A DNA stretch of 37,839 bases from Bacillota bacterium (GCA_023401925.1 JAEXDA010000022.1:1-37839); one strand, 5' to 3'; numbered from the stretch's first letter, positions 1-8,457 are shown. The notes: generated from the letters alone by a model not told the origin. Translations and numbers: made by a program.

Positions 1-1
1 C

Positions 2-370
2 GGAATAATACTTAGGAAACTCTGTGACTACAAGGGTGTAAAAATAATTGAAGCCAATGCATGTACGGACCATATTCACATGTTGGTAAGTATACCGCCG
101 AAATTGAGCGTATCACAATTTATGGGATATTTGAAAGGGAAAAGCTCGCTGCAAATCTTTGATCGACATGCAAACCTAAAATATAAATATGGAAACCGAC
201 AATTTTGGTGTCGAGGATATTATGTGGATACAGTAGGACGTAACAAAGAAGCGATTGAGAAATATATAAGAAATCAACTACAAGAAGATATAATTTCAGA
301 TCAGCTAAGTTTGAAAGAACTATTTGACCCGTTTACGGGTGAACCAGTAAAAGCAAGCAAGAAAAAATAA
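2..370 (+). CDS. tnpA: IS200/IS605-like transposase TnpA (5' end outside window)
   Basis: This is a single-strand DNA transposase of the HUH-tyrosine (Y1) class. The reading frame is open from base 2, so the N terminus is missing; the first ATG at 80 is internal. Upstream of that ATG the frame encodes CTDHIHML, which contains the metal-binding His-x-His (HUH) motif. This is followed by the family-typical SIPPKLSVSQFMGYLKGKSS. Near the C terminus, FWCRGYYVDTVGRN and EKYIRNQ match the helix that carries the nucleophilic tyrosine. About 120 residues are present of the roughly 130-155 usual for the family. The right-end hairpins directly downstream support the call. The visible part has no frameshift, so the copy may be intact. 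Confidence 0.85.
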   Translation, partial: GIILRKLCDYKGVKIIEANACTDHIHMLVSIPPKLSVSQFMGYLKGKSSLQIFDRHANLKYKYGNRQFWCRGYYVDTVGRNKEAIEKYIRNQLQEDIISDQLSLKELFDPFTGEPVKASKKK

Positions 371-472
371 GCCCCTTTGAGGGGCAGCTTGTAAAAGTAA
401 CGCGGTTGGCGGGCTTTATTTCGAAAAGTCTTAAGACTTCGCTAGTAACGTGCCCTTATAGGGCGGTGCAAG

Positions 473-491
473 CCACCCGTTTGACGGGTGG
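473..491 (+). repeat. IS200/IS605 right-end subterminal hairpin
   Basis: An 8-bp perfect stem CCACCCGT/ACGGGTGG closes a TTG loop and is followed by TCTTGACTT. In this family such a hairpin is what TnpA recognises on the top strand. The exact cleavage site cannot be fixed without the empty target. Confidence 0.6.
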
Positions 492-642
492 TCTTGACTT
501 GGAATCAGTTCCGACCTGTAAATCTTAAATTAATGTAAAAAACTTTTTATATAAAAAAACAAATGGATAGGGCACTTTTTTTAGCCATCCGATCCAATGG
601 AAAAGATTGACGAAATAATGCAAAAATAGTATTCTAGTATCC

Positions 643-861
643 ATGCGAAACTTGAATGAAGAAATTTTAAAAATTCGAATTGGGTGCCAAAAAAAGAAAA
701 TGTACAGCTTGTCGGAAAAACACGGACTCTCATCACCAGAAGTTCTTGAACAGAGTTTGGTAGTGGATGGTTTAATCAATCAGCTCATGAGATTCCGGCT
801 AAATTGTACGAAAAGTCTTCTAATAGTATTTTTGTCCTCCATCTTAAGGATAAAGGCATGA
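643..861 (+). CDS. Spo0E-like sporulation regulatory protein (putative aspartyl-phosphate phosphatase)
   Basis: The predicted 72-residue protein starts with NEEILKIRIGCQKKKMYSLSEKHGLSSPEVLEQS, followed by VVDGLINQLMRF. This is the two-helix pattern of Spo0E-family proteins, which dephosphorylate Spo0A~P and so delay sporulation. The family signature SQELD is degenerate here (SLVVD), but the final aspartate is kept. The last 20 or so residues are hydrophobic and unlike the family. No good Shine-Dalgarno site precedes the ATG at 643, so expression or intactness is uncertain. A rho-independent terminator begins 11 bases after the stop, which supports a real transcription unit. I am fairly sure of the family and less sure of activity. 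Confidence 0.6.
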   Translation: MRNLNEEILKIRIGCQKKKMYSLSEKHGLSSPEVLEQSLVVDGLINQLMRFRLNCTKSLLIVFLSSILRIKA

Positions 862-871
862 AATTGATACT

Positions 872-896
872 ACTCCGGTTATCCGGAGTTTTTTTA
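872..896 (+). terminator. Rho-independent terminator after the Spo0E-like gene
   Basis: A 7-bp perfect stem ACTCCGG/CCGGAGT closes a 4-base TTAT loop and is followed immediately by a run of T on the plus strand. It lies 11 bases after the Spo0E-like stop codon. Confidence 0.8.
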
Positions 897-964
897 TTAC
901 CCAACCGAAAGAGATTTTTCTGCATCCGCACCTTCCGCAAGGTATAGAGAACATTCTTCTAACC

Positions 965-996
965 AAAAAAACGAAGACATTCATCTCCGTTTTTTT
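965..996. terminator. Second, A/T-flanked (bidirectional) terminator hairpin
   Basis: Seven A plus CG (965-973) pair with CG plus seven T (988-996). An A/C mismatch and three further pairs (AGA/TCT) follow, closing the 6-base loop CATTCA. The A-run on one side and T-run on the other would allow termination on either strand. It isolates ligA from upstream transcription. The remaining bases of 897-1198 show no gene. Confidence 0.6.
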
Positions 997-1070
997 GCAT
1001 CCAGTAAAACTTTCTCAGGATTAGATTATACAACCGTTTTGCAGCGGTATTCTCTTCAAAGCCACACAAA

Positions 1071-1100
1071 TTGCAGGATTTTTGATCTGGAATGTATAAA
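1071..1100 (+). promoter_or_regulatory. Candidate sigma-A promoter for ligA
   Basis: TTGCAG (1071-1076) and TATAAA (1095-1100) are separated by 18 bases and lie about 100 bases before the ligA start, downstream of two terminators. Placement and spacing fit a housekeeping promoter. This is by eye only, and the region is AT-rich, so chance matches are likely. Confidence 0.35.
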
Positions 1101-1198
1101 TAATTGTTAAAATCTAATCATCTTGAAAGAATGAAGCAAGCAACCAATAACGAATTTACTTTTTTACACTGATATCCTAAAGTATACCGGAGGTCAAT

Positions 1199-3220
1199 AT
1201 GGAAGTCCCCGAAGAAATCCAAACACGGTTGGAACAACTAAAAAGAGAAATAGAACATCATAATTATTTATATTATGTAGAAGACCAGCCCGAAATTACC
1301 GATTATGAATATGACGCTCTGATGCGCGAACTTCTTAACCTTGAAAAGGAATATCCGTCTTTGCAAGCCACCGATTCCCCAAGCCAGCGGGTTGGAGGGA
1401 AGCCACTCACGATGTTTGATTCGGTCAAACACCAGGTTCCCTTATTAAGCCTAGACAATACTTTTAGTGCCGAAGAACTGAGAGCGTTTGACCAACGGGT
1501 CAAGAAAAGTTTAAATACAAATTCTGAAATCCAATATGTAGCTGAACTCAAAATTGACGGCTTAACGGTTGCTCTTACCTATGAGAACGGTTTATTAATT
1601 CAGGCTGCGACCCGAGGTGATGGGAGCATCGGTGAAGATGTGACCGCGAATGTCAAAACAATTAAGTCGATCCCGCTCAGACTGGCAAATGGAAGCCGGA
1701 TCAATTTGGGCGTCCGGGGTGAAGTTTATATTAAAAAAGAGGATTTTGAAAAATTAAACCGGGAACGTGAGCGCTTGGGAGAAGCTTTATTTGCCAATCC
1801 CAGAAATATTGCAGCCGGTTCGCTCCGGCAGCTTGATCCCAAGATTAGCGCCGGCCGGCCTTTGGATGCTTTCTTTTACGATGTTTTATATATTGAAGGC
1901 CGGGAGGTTGCTACTCAATGGGATGGCTTTCAATGCTTGAAAGATTTGAAGTTGAAAGTCAATCCTCATCCGAAACTTTGTGAAGGGATTGAGGAAGTCA
2001 TTGAGCTCTGTGAGTATTGGACCATCCATCGTGAAGAGCTAGCTTACGAAATTGATGGGGTGGTAATTAAAGTCAATTCTTTGCGGGAACAGTCAGAATT
2101 GGGCTTCACCGCCAAGGCGCCGCGCTCGAAAATCGCATATAAGTTTCCGGCGCAACAGGTGGAGACGAAGGTGCTGGATATTATGGTCAATGTAGGACGG
2201 ACAGGAGCGGTGACCCCGACTGCGGTTTTGGAACCTGTCAAAGTTGCCGGGTCTACGATTAGCCGGGCAACTTTACATAATGAAGACAATATCCGTCAAA
2301 AAGATATTCGCATCGGGGATCAAGTCATCATCCAAAAAGCCGGGGACGTGATACCGGAAGTGGTTCGGTCATTACCGGAGAAAAGGACGGGCCAGGAGCG
2401 TATTTTTTTGATGCCCGAAAAATGCCCGGAATGCGGGGCCGAGGTTTTCCGCGAGACGGGGGAAGCTGTTACCCGTTGTATCGGCGCAACCTGTCCGGCC
2501 CAATTGCGGGAAGGAATTATTCACTTTGTTTCCCGAGATGCAATGGATATCCAAGGGCTGGGCGAAGCCATTGTGATTCAGTTGATTGATGCCGGGCTGA
2601 TCCATGATGTGGCTGATCTCTATCAACTCAAGTACGATGATTTGATGAAGTTGGAACGATTCGGGACCAAATCCGCTTCCAATCTTTTAACGGCTATCGC
2701 TGAATCGAAAGGAAATGAATTGAGCCGGCTTCTTTTCGGGTTGGGAATTCGTCACGTGGGAGCAGGGGCGGCGCGTGAATTGGCCAGTCGGTATGGGGAT
2801 TTTGAAAAATTAATTGCAGCAACTTACGATGAGCTTACGGCTATTGCTGCGATAGGCCCTAAAATCGCCGCCAGCATTGTTGAATATTTTAAAGAACCGC
2901 ACAACCGTGAACTTGTTAATAAGTTGATCCAGCTAGGACTCAATACCAAGGAATCGGTGAATCTTCCGGAAATGCCTTCAACCTTGGCCGGTAAAACTAT
3001 TGTGATTACGGGAACTTTGGAAAAATATGGCCGTAGTGAAATTGAAGAAGTCATCCGCCTGCACGGCGGAAAGGCAGCTGCAAGCGTCAGTAAGAATACT
3101 GATTTTGTTGTTATTGGGAAAGATCCAGGTAGCAGTAAAATAAAGAAAGTAAATGAACTTGGCATCCGGGTTCTCAATGAAACAGAGTTCGAAAAATTAT
3201 TGGAAACCGGGAATGTTTAA
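1199..3220 (+). CDS. ligA: NAD-dependent DNA ligase LigA
   Basis: LigA seals nicks in duplex DNA during replication and repair, using NAD+ to form an enzyme-AMP intermediate. The 673-residue length is typical. Domains in order are: Ia at the N terminus with HHNYLYYVEDQPEITDYEYDAL; the adenylation domain with the nucleophilic lysine K118 in ELKIDG; the OB fold; a four-cysteine zinc finger (C409, C412, C427, C432); helix-hairpin-helix repeats (about 440-580); and a C-terminal BRCT domain from about 590. The ATG at 1199 has a GGAGGT site five bases upstream. No defects are seen. The following exonuclease gene, 67 bases downstream on the same strand, carries a related BRCT domain and is probably co-transcribed. 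Confidence 0.97.
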   Translation: MEVPEEIQTRLEQLKREIEHHNYLYYVEDQPEITDYEYDALMRELLNLEKEYPSLQATDSPSQRVGGKPLTMFDSVKHQVPLLSLDNTFSAEELRAFDQRVKKSLNTNSEIQYVAELKIDGLTVALTYENGLLIQAATRGDGSIGEDVTANVKTIKSIPLRLANGSRINLGVRGEVYIKKEDFEKLNRERERLGEALFANPRNIAAGSLRQLDPKISAGRPLDAFFYDVLYIEGREVATQWDGFQCLKDLKLKVNPHPKLCEGIEEVIELCEYWTIHREELAYEIDGVVIKVNSLREQSELGFTAKAPRSKIAYKFPAQQVETKVLDIMVNVGRTGAVTPTAVLEPVKVAGSTISRATLHNEDNIRQKDIRIGDQVIIQKAGDVIPEVVRSLPEKRTGQERIFLMPEKCPECGAEVFRETGEAVTRCIGATCPAQLREGIIHFVSRDAMDIQGLGEAIVIQLIDAGLIHDVADLYQLKYDDLMKLERFGTKSASNLLTAIAESKGNELSRLLFGLGIRHVGAGAARELASRYGDFEKLIAATYDELTAIAAIGPKIAASIVEYFKEPHNRELVNKLIQLGLNTKESVNLPEMPSTLAGKTIVITGTLEKYGRSEIEEVIRLHGGKAAASVSKNTDFVVIGKDPGSSKIKKVNELGIRVLNETEFEKLLETGNV

Positions 3221-3287
3221 CTTGTTAGACCAGCAGGCTTGCACCAGGATATTCGGGAATTTTTAGCCGTGCAGAAAGGAATGAAGA

Positions 3288-4136
3288 ATGCTCGATTTTA
3301 CAGCGATTGATTTTGAAACGGCGCACCAGGCCCGTTGGAGTATTTGCCAGGTGGGTCTGGTCAGAGTGGAAAATTCTCAAATTGTACACACTTACTCAAG
3401 TCTGATCCAACCTCCCGATAATCAATACGTAAAATGGAATACGGCCATCCATGGCATCAGCTCTTACCTTACCCGGGAATCCCCCTTTTTTCCGGAATTA
3501 TGGAAAGAAATGAAGGGTTATATTGAAAACCAATTGGTGGTCGCTCATAATGTCAGTTTTGACGCCGAGTGTTTAGAACAAACATTGCGGTATTATCACC
3601 TCGAGATCCCGGATTTCAAAGTTGACTGCACTTACCGGAAAACCGGTGTCAGTTTAGATGCGGCCTGTTGGGGACTGGATATTAAACTGGAGAGGCATCA
3701 TGATGCTCTTTGCGATGCCTTAGCGTGTGCGGATATTTATATGCGGCTTGCCAGCGGTCAGTTTCCTGATAATTCAAAAGTGAATGAAGCAAAGAGGAGC
3801 AGATCCGGCTTTAATTTCCGCGGTCATGAAAGAATTAAGGGCGAGTTATTGCGGCCAAGTCCATGGGTTGTTGATAAAAACAGCGTTTTTTTCGGTAAAA
3901 AAGTAGTTTTTACCGGAGTATTGTTTTCCATCGGGCGGGAAGAAGCAGCCAGAATCGTCAGGGATTTGGGAGCGGATGTGGATAGTGGGGTGACTTCGAA
4001 AACAAACTATGTGATTGTAGGTAGCGAACCGGGGCCGGCGAAAATGAGAAAAATTGAAAAGTACAATCAAGAGGGGAGTTCGATTACGATTATCCATGAA
4101 GAAGAATTCCTCAAAATAATCAAAAAGCCGGCTTAG
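3288..4136 (+). CDS. DEDDh 3'-5' exonuclease with C-terminal BRCT domain (DnaQ/PolC-epsilon-like)
   Basis: The 282-residue protein joins an RNase T/DnaQ-type exonuclease to a BRCT domain. Exonuclease motif I is D8-x-E10 (AIDFETA). Motif II holds D92 in VAHNVSFDAECLE. Motif III is H138-D-A-L-C-D143, the DEDDh form. The BRCT domain (about 195-280) begins FFGKKVVFTGVLFSIGREEA and contains TSKTNYVIVG, close in pattern to the LigA BRCT next door. The ATG at 3288 follows AGAAAGGA by seven bases; a nearer ATG at 3281 is out of frame. The likely role is DNA repair or processing rather than replicative proofreading, because no polymerase is attached. The ligA neighbourhood fits this. Confidence 0.85.
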   Translation: MLDFTAIDFETAHQARWSICQVGLVRVENSQIVHTYSSLIQPPDNQYVKWNTAIHGISSYLTRESPFFPELWKEMKGYIENQLVVAHNVSFDAECLEQTLRYYHLEIPDFKVDCTYRKTGVSLDAACWGLDIKLERHHDALCDALACADIYMRLASGQFPDNSKVNEAKRSRSGFNFRGHERIKGELLRPSPWVVDKNSVFFGKKVVFTGVLFSIGREEAARIVRDLGADVDSGVTSKTNYVIVGSEPGPAKMRKIEKYNQEGSSITIIHEEEFLKIIKKPA

Positions 4137-4392
4137 TTAACCCGTCGGAGGGCACCGGTTTCCCCATTTTGGGGATCCAGTTAAAATGAATCAGGTTGCA
4201 TTCCAATGAAAATTGGCAGTAATTTTCGGTAAATAATTGTTAGCATCATAAATTCCCTGAAGAATTAATTCTCTAAAGAAGCAGGATTTCAGGGTATGAT
4301 GTATAACTTATTGGTAAATTTGGAACGGGTATGATGAATTTATCTTTTTACTTACGGTTACTTTATCCCCCGCCCATCATGGAGGTTATTCA
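4137..4392 (+). other. Intergenic leader before gatCAB with a two-part stem
   Basis: No gene is seen in these 256 bases. The stretch 4244-4301 can fold into a long interrupted stem: CATCATA (4244-4250) pairs with TATGATG (4295-4301), and CCCTGAA (4255-4261) pairs with TTCAGGG (4288-4294). The stem has a one-sided AATT bulge and an AT-rich loop. A small TCCCC/GGGGA hairpin sits at 4161-4175. The T-box consensus element was looked for and not found. The structure could be a leader or attenuation element of the gat operon or a weak terminator of the upstream unit. Confidence 0.4.
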
Positions 4393-4692
4393 ATGTTGTT
4401 GACAAAGGTTGAAGTTGAGCACGTTGCCAGACTGGCCCGCTTGGAATTGAATGAAAGTGAGAAAGAAACGTTCACCGGGCAGTTGAATGACATTTTAGGA
4501 TTTGTGGAGAAACTGGGTAAGCTTGATACCGCCTCTATTGAACCAACAGCTCATGCCATTCCGGTTACGAATGTTTTTCGGCCTGATGAGTCAGAGGTCT
4601 CACTGGACCCTGATTTGGCATTAGCCAATGCTCCGGATAGGGTTGATGATTATTTTAAGGTTCCTAAGATTTTGGAGGAAGAGGCAGAGTAG
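4393..4692 (+). CDS. gatC: Asp-tRNA(Asn)/Glu-tRNA(Gln) amidotransferase subunit C
   Basis: GatC is the small subunit that wraps around GatA and stabilises the GatCAB complex, which converts misacylated Glu-tRNA(Gln) (and often Asp-tRNA(Asn)) to the amide form. The 99 residues begin with the family pattern VEHVARLARLELNESEKETF, continue with QLNDILGFVEKL, and end with the conserved segment APDRVDDYFKVPKILE. The start ATG has GGAGGT seven bases upstream. It is the first gene of gatC-gatA-gatB. Confidence 0.95.
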   Translation: MLLTKVEVEHVARLARLELNESEKETFTGQLNDILGFVEKLGKLDTASIEPTAHAIPVTNVFRPDESEVSLDPDLALANAPDRVDDYFKVPKILEEEAE

Positions 4693-4761
4693 CGATAACT
4701 CGGCTGAAGTAAGAGACTGACGCTATAAATTCAGTGTTTTTTCCAAGAGGAGGTTTCCATA

Positions 4762-6231
4762 TTGGTTCTTTATGAAAAAACTGCCCATGAGTTGCATGAA
4801 TTATTAGAGAAAAAAGAAGTTAAAGCTGTTGAAATCATTCAGTCCATATTTCAAAGAATTCATCAGGTGGAGCCGAAAGTCCATGCTTATATCACTTTAG
4901 CAGAGGAACAGGCTTATCAAAGCGCTCAGGAAGTGGATGAGCTTGTGGCTAAGGGCGAAAAATTGTCTCCGTTAGCCGGGATTCCGGTTGCAATCAAGGA
5001 TAATATTTCTACCAAAGGCCTTCGTACCACTTGTGCTTCCAAAATACTTGAAAATTACACCCCTCCTTATGACGCGGCCATCATTGAACAGTTAAAGGCT
5101 GATCATTTGATTACAATTGGCAAAACGAATTTGGATGAGTTTGCAATGGGATCCTCGACCGAGAACTCCGGATTATTCATTACCCATAATCCGTGGGATC
5201 TCGATACAGTGCCCGGCGGTTCCAGCGGCGGTTCAGCAGCCGCAGTCCGTGCCGACGAATCAATTTTGGGTATTGGCTCCGATACGGGAGGATCGATTCG
5301 TCAACCGGCAGCTTATTGCGGTATCGTTGGATTAAAACCAACTTATGGGCGGGTATCCCGTTATGGACTGGTGGCCTTTGCATCTTCCTTGGATCAGATT
5401 GGCCCGTTAACCAAGGATGTTACCGATAGTGCTTTATTGCTGCAGGTATTGGCTCAATATGATCACCGGGATTCGACTTCTGTGAACTACCCGGTACCGG
5501 ATTATTTGCAAGAGATGAAAAAAGGGGCCAAAGGCTTAAAAATCGGGTTAGCGAAAGAATATATGGCAGAGGGTATTTCTGCACCGGTCAAAGAAGTCAT
5601 TCATGAGGCTGTCAAGGTGTTTCAAAGCTTGGGTGCAGAAGTCGTCGATGTTTCATTACCTTATACCGAATACGCTTTGGCGGCTTACTACATTATTGCC
5701 CCGGCTGAAGCTAGTTCCAATCTGGCCCGCTACGACGGCGTCCGATACGGATACCGTACCGGGGAGCGGGTACCGGATTCCGTTGCTTTATTTATGAAAA
5801 CACGCAAGGAAGGATTCGGACCTGAAGTAAAGCGGCGAATCATGGTTGGTACATATGCGTTGAGCTCTGGCTATTATGATGCTTATTATTTAAAGGCTCA
5901 AAAAGTGCGAACCTTAATCCGGGAAGATTTTAATAAGGCTTTTCAAAGCTGCGATTTAATTTTAACGCCTACCGCCCCTTCTCCGGCTTTCAAGATTGGC
6001 GCTAAGACCAAAGATCCTTTGGAAATGTATCAGGAGGATATATGTACACTGGCCTGTAATATGGCTGGGATACCTGGCATCTCGATACCTGGCGGATTTG
6101 TTAAGGGAATGCCGGTAGGGATGCAGTTGCTTGGCCCGGCTTTTAAAGAAGAGGTTTTGCTCCGGGCGGCATACGGGTTTGAACAAGCTACTGAATTTCA
6201 TAAAGAACGGCCCGCTGCGGTCAACGCTTAA
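4762..6231 (+). CDS. gatA: Glu-tRNA(Gln) amidotransferase subunit A (amidase)
   Basis: GatA is the glutaminase subunit. It belongs to the amidase-signature family and releases ammonia that is channelled to GatB. The catalytic triad is visible at the positions known for Staphylococcus aureus GatA: K79 (PVAIKDN), cis-Ser S154 (PGGSSGGSAA) and nucleophile S178 (SDTGGSIR). The length of 489 residues is normal. The start is a TTG codon at 4762, preceded by GAGGAGG with an 8-base spacer, and no ATG is near, so TTG is preferred. It lies 69 bases after gatC and 41 bases before gatB in one operon. Confidence 0.96.
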   Translation: MVLYEKTAHELHELLEKKEVKAVEIIQSIFQRIHQVEPKVHAYITLAEEQAYQSAQEVDELVAKGEKLSPLAGIPVAIKDNISTKGLRTTCASKILENYTPPYDAAIIEQLKADHLITIGKTNLDEFAMGSSTENSGLFITHNPWDLDTVPGGSSGGSAAAVRADESILGIGSDTGGSIRQPAAYCGIVGLKPTYGRVSRYGLVAFASSLDQIGPLTKDVTDSALLLQVLAQYDHRDSTSVNYPVPDYLQEMKKGAKGLKIGLAKEYMAEGISAPVKEVIHEAVKVFQSLGAEVVDVSLPYTEYALAAYYIIAPAEASSNLARYDGVRYGYRTGERVPDSVALFMKTRKEGFGPEVKRRIMVGTYALSSGYYDAYYLKAQKVRTLIREDFNKAFQSCDLILTPTAPSPAFKIGAKTKDPLEMYQEDICTLACNMAGIPGISIPGGFVKGMPVGMQLLGPAFKEEVLLRAAYGFEQATEFHKERPAAVNA

Positions 6232-6272
6232 TTTGAGTTGCCCATGCGCGCCATATCGGGAGGATTAGGATT

Positions 6273-7745
6273 ATGCCTTTAGAAGATTATGAGATAATCA
6301 TTGGTCTGGAAGTTCATGCAGAGCTGAAGACTGATACTAAAATCTTTTGCGGTTGCAGCACCAGGTTCGGCGGTGATCCCAACAGTCAAGTGTGTCCGGT
6401 ATGTATGGGCTTACCCGGCGCTTTGCCGGTTTTAAATGAAAAGGCCTTGGAATACACAATTCTTGCCGGGTTGGCTTTAAATTGTGAAATTGCCGAATAC
6501 AGCAAGTTTGATCGCAAGCAATATTTTTATCCGGACTCACCGAAAGCCTATCAAATTTCCCAGTATGATCTGCCATTTTGCAAAAAGGGTTGGGTTGAAA
6601 TTCAGGCCGATAACGCAGAGCCGGGTGTAACCAAAAAAGTCGGGATCACCAGGGTTCATTTGGAAGAAGAAGCCGGAAAGCTGGTTCATTCGGGCAGCGG
6701 AATTATGGATTCCAGTTTTTCATTGGCAGATTATAACCGTTGCGGGATTCCGTTAATTGAAATCGTTGGGGAGCCGGATTTGCGATCTCCCAAAGAAGCC
6801 CGGGAATATTTGGAGAAACTTCGAACGCTTTTACTCTACACCGGTGTCTCCGATTGTAAAATGGAAGAGGGCTCATTACGCTGCGATGCCAATATCTCAC
6901 TGCGGCGCAAGGGAGATATCCAATTTGGGGTATTAGCGGAGATTAAAAATATCAATTCATTCCGATCGGTACAGGCGGCACTGGAGTATGAGGCTGAACG
7001 CCAGGCTAGGTTGCTCGATGCCGGTGAAAAAATGATCAAACAGACTCGTGCTTGGGATGAGAATAAAGGCGTGACAGCTTTTATGCGCTCTAAAGAAGAA
7101 GCCAGCGATTATCGTTATTTTCCAGAACCCGATCTCTTGCCGGTGACTGTTCCCGGGGAACGTGTGACAAAGCTGCGGGATAGGCTTCCGGAGATGCCGG
7201 ATTCCCGTAAAAAAAGATATATTGAGCTTTGGGGATTGCCGGAGTATGATGCCAATCTGATAAGCAGTTTGCGGCAGATGGCCGATTATTTTGAAGAGGC
7301 CGTGGGGATTTATAACCAACCGAAAGTAGTCGGCAACTGGTTAATGGGAGAATTATCACGGCTATTAAATCAAGAACGTCTTGAGTTTGAAGAAGTTAAA
7401 ATTAAACCGGCGAGTTTGGCGAAAATGTTAGAGTTAATTGATAAAGGTACGATTAGTGGTAAGATCGCTAAAACTGTTTTTGAAGAAATGTTTTTCACCG
7501 GTAAAGATCCAACGGCAATTGTCGAGGAAAAAGGGTTGATTCAAATCAGTGATACCTCGGAATTGGAGAATATGGCCCGCCGGATTATTGAGGCAAACCA
7601 GCAGTCCGTTTCGGACTATCTGGCCGGCAAGGAGCAAGCGTTAAAATTTTTAATCGGTCAAATGATGAAAGAGACCAAGGGAAGAGCAAATCCCGGTATT
7701 GTCAATGAAATTCTTAAACAAGAACTGGCTAAAAAAGCCCATTAA
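6273..7745 (+). CDS. gatB: Glu-tRNA(Gln)/Asp-tRNA(Asn) amidotransferase subunit B
   Basis: GatB binds the misacylated tRNA, phosphorylates its side-chain carboxylate with ATP and transfers ammonia from GatA. The 490-residue protein starts with the family block YEIIIGLEVHAEL and carries a zinc-type cysteine set (C26, C28, C41, C44). Further conserved blocks are QYFYPDSPKAYQISQYD and GIPLIEIVGEPDLRSPKEA. The C-terminal part is helical and of the YqeY type, with the ending KGRANPGIVNEILKQEL. The start ATG has GGGAGG upstream. It is the last gene of the gat operon, which implies that this organism lacks, or does not rely on, direct glutaminyl-tRNA synthesis. Confidence 0.96.
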   Translation: MPLEDYEIIIGLEVHAELKTDTKIFCGCSTRFGGDPNSQVCPVCMGLPGALPVLNEKALEYTILAGLALNCEIAEYSKFDRKQYFYPDSPKAYQISQYDLPFCKKGWVEIQADNAEPGVTKKVGITRVHLEEEAGKLVHSGSGIMDSSFSLADYNRCGIPLIEIVGEPDLRSPKEAREYLEKLRTLLLYTGVSDCKMEEGSLRCDANISLRRKGDIQFGVLAEIKNINSFRSVQAALEYEAERQARLLDAGEKMIKQTRAWDENKGVTAFMRSKEEASDYRYFPEPDLLPVTVPGERVTKLRDRLPEMPDSRKKRYIELWGLPEYDANLISSLRQMADYFEEAVGIYNQPKVVGNWLMGELSRLLNQERLEFEEVKIKPASLAKMLELIDKGTISGKIAKTVFEEMFFTGKDPTAIVEEKGLIQISDTSELENMARRIIEANQQSVSDYLAGKEQALKFLIGQMMKETKGRANPGIVNEILKQELAKKAH

Positions 7746-7784
7746 TTTTGGGGTGAGCGATTGGATATTGGTCAGAACGGTGAT

Positions 7785-7835
7785 AAGATATACAATAAGG
7801 TTACTCCATCAGGAAGTCCAAATATTGTATATCTT
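7785..7835 (+). repeat. 13-bp perfect inverted repeat after gatB
   Basis: AAGATATACAATA (7785-7797) is exactly complementary to TATTGTATATCTT (7823-7835), with a 25-base spacer. Transcribed, it would form a 13-bp hairpin about 40 bases after the gatB stop. No long T-run follows, so it could be a 3'-end stabiliser, a weak terminator or a regulator site for the downstream surface cluster. The rest of 7746-7947 shows nothing else. Confidence 0.45.
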
Positions 7836-7947
7836 TCTTTATGGTCGCATCTGCCGGCTTCTCATCAATTGGCGAGACATTAAATTTCGATGATTAAGCA
7901 ATCTTTCCCGGCTATTTTTGGTTACAATAACCATAGGGGGATTGTTT

Positions 7948-8457
7948 TTGAGAAAAATTGTTGACGAACAAGGCAGGTTATTTGGTCTTATCAATTTGCT
8001 TGATTTGGCGATCGTGCTCGTTTTGCTATTGTTGGGTTTAAAAGTGCTGGCCGATTATAAGCCGGTGGCCCCTGATTTTCGGTATCTTCAAGTTACCTTA
8101 AGTCTATTGGTTCCCAATATTCCGCCATATTTAGCGGAAAACCTTAGGGTGGGACAAAATGCGTATCATGATAATACCGGTGCGTACCTGGGAAAGGTCA
8201 TTGATATCCAAACGGTTCCGGCAGAGCTGTTGTTGTTAAAAAACGGTGAAATCATACTGGAGAAATCCCCCAGAAATCTTGATGTCAGGATTCGCCTTCA
8301 AAATCGCGGCCGTGAATTGAAAGGTCCGGCTCAATCCGGCATCTATCTGGGAAAATTGGCAGTGAGAGTGGGAGATCACGTAAGAGTTCATACTATGTAT
8401 ACATCGTTTCGGGCTGACATTGAAAGTATGAAGGTAAAAGGCAATGGCCGTCGCTGA
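7948..8457 (+). CDS. DUF4330-family membrane-anchored protein
   Basis: The protein of about 169 residues starts RKIVDEQGRLFGLINLLDLA, the usual opening of DUF4330 proteins, followed by a single hydrophobic helix (VLVLLLLGLKVL) and an extracytoplasmic part of mixed beta character. I place the start at TTG 7948, because AGGGGG lies seven bases upstream; a TTG at 7918 would add ten residues but has no ribosome site. Its function is unknown. It overlaps the next gene by 14 bases, so it is translationally coupled to the O-antigen ligase-like gene, which suggests a part in exopolysaccharide or cell-wall polymer production. Confidence 0.75.
   Translation: MRKIVDEQGRLFGLINLLDLAIVLVLLLLGLKVLADYKPVAPDFRYLQVTLSLLVPNIPPYLAENLRVGQNAYHDNTGAYLGKVIDIQTVPAELLLLKNGEIILEKSPRNLDVRIRLQNRGRELKGPAQSGIYLGKLAVRVGDHVRVHTMYTSFRADIESMKVKGNGRR

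Larger units (their letters stand above)
1..500 (+). mobile_element. Right part of an IS200/IS605-family insertion sequence, cut by the window start
   Basis: The segment holds the 3' two thirds of a tnpA-like gene followed by a typical subterminal hairpin end. A perfect GCCCC/GGGGC hairpin (371-385) lies directly after the stop codon. A 14-bp palindrome (426-439), a GCCCT/AGGGC hairpin (452-464) and a strong 8-bp stem with a 3-nt loop (473-480 with 484-491) follow, and then TCTTGACTT at 492-500. IS200/IS605 elements have imperfect hairpins rather than terminal inverted repeats, and this matches. The left end lies outside the window, so the element boundary is approximate; no tnpB is seen on this side. 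Confidence 0.7.

Noticed and set aside
4137..4392. A T-box riboswitch before gatCAB
   Set aside because: The conserved T-box sequence and a following terminator were not found; only an unrelated long stem is present.
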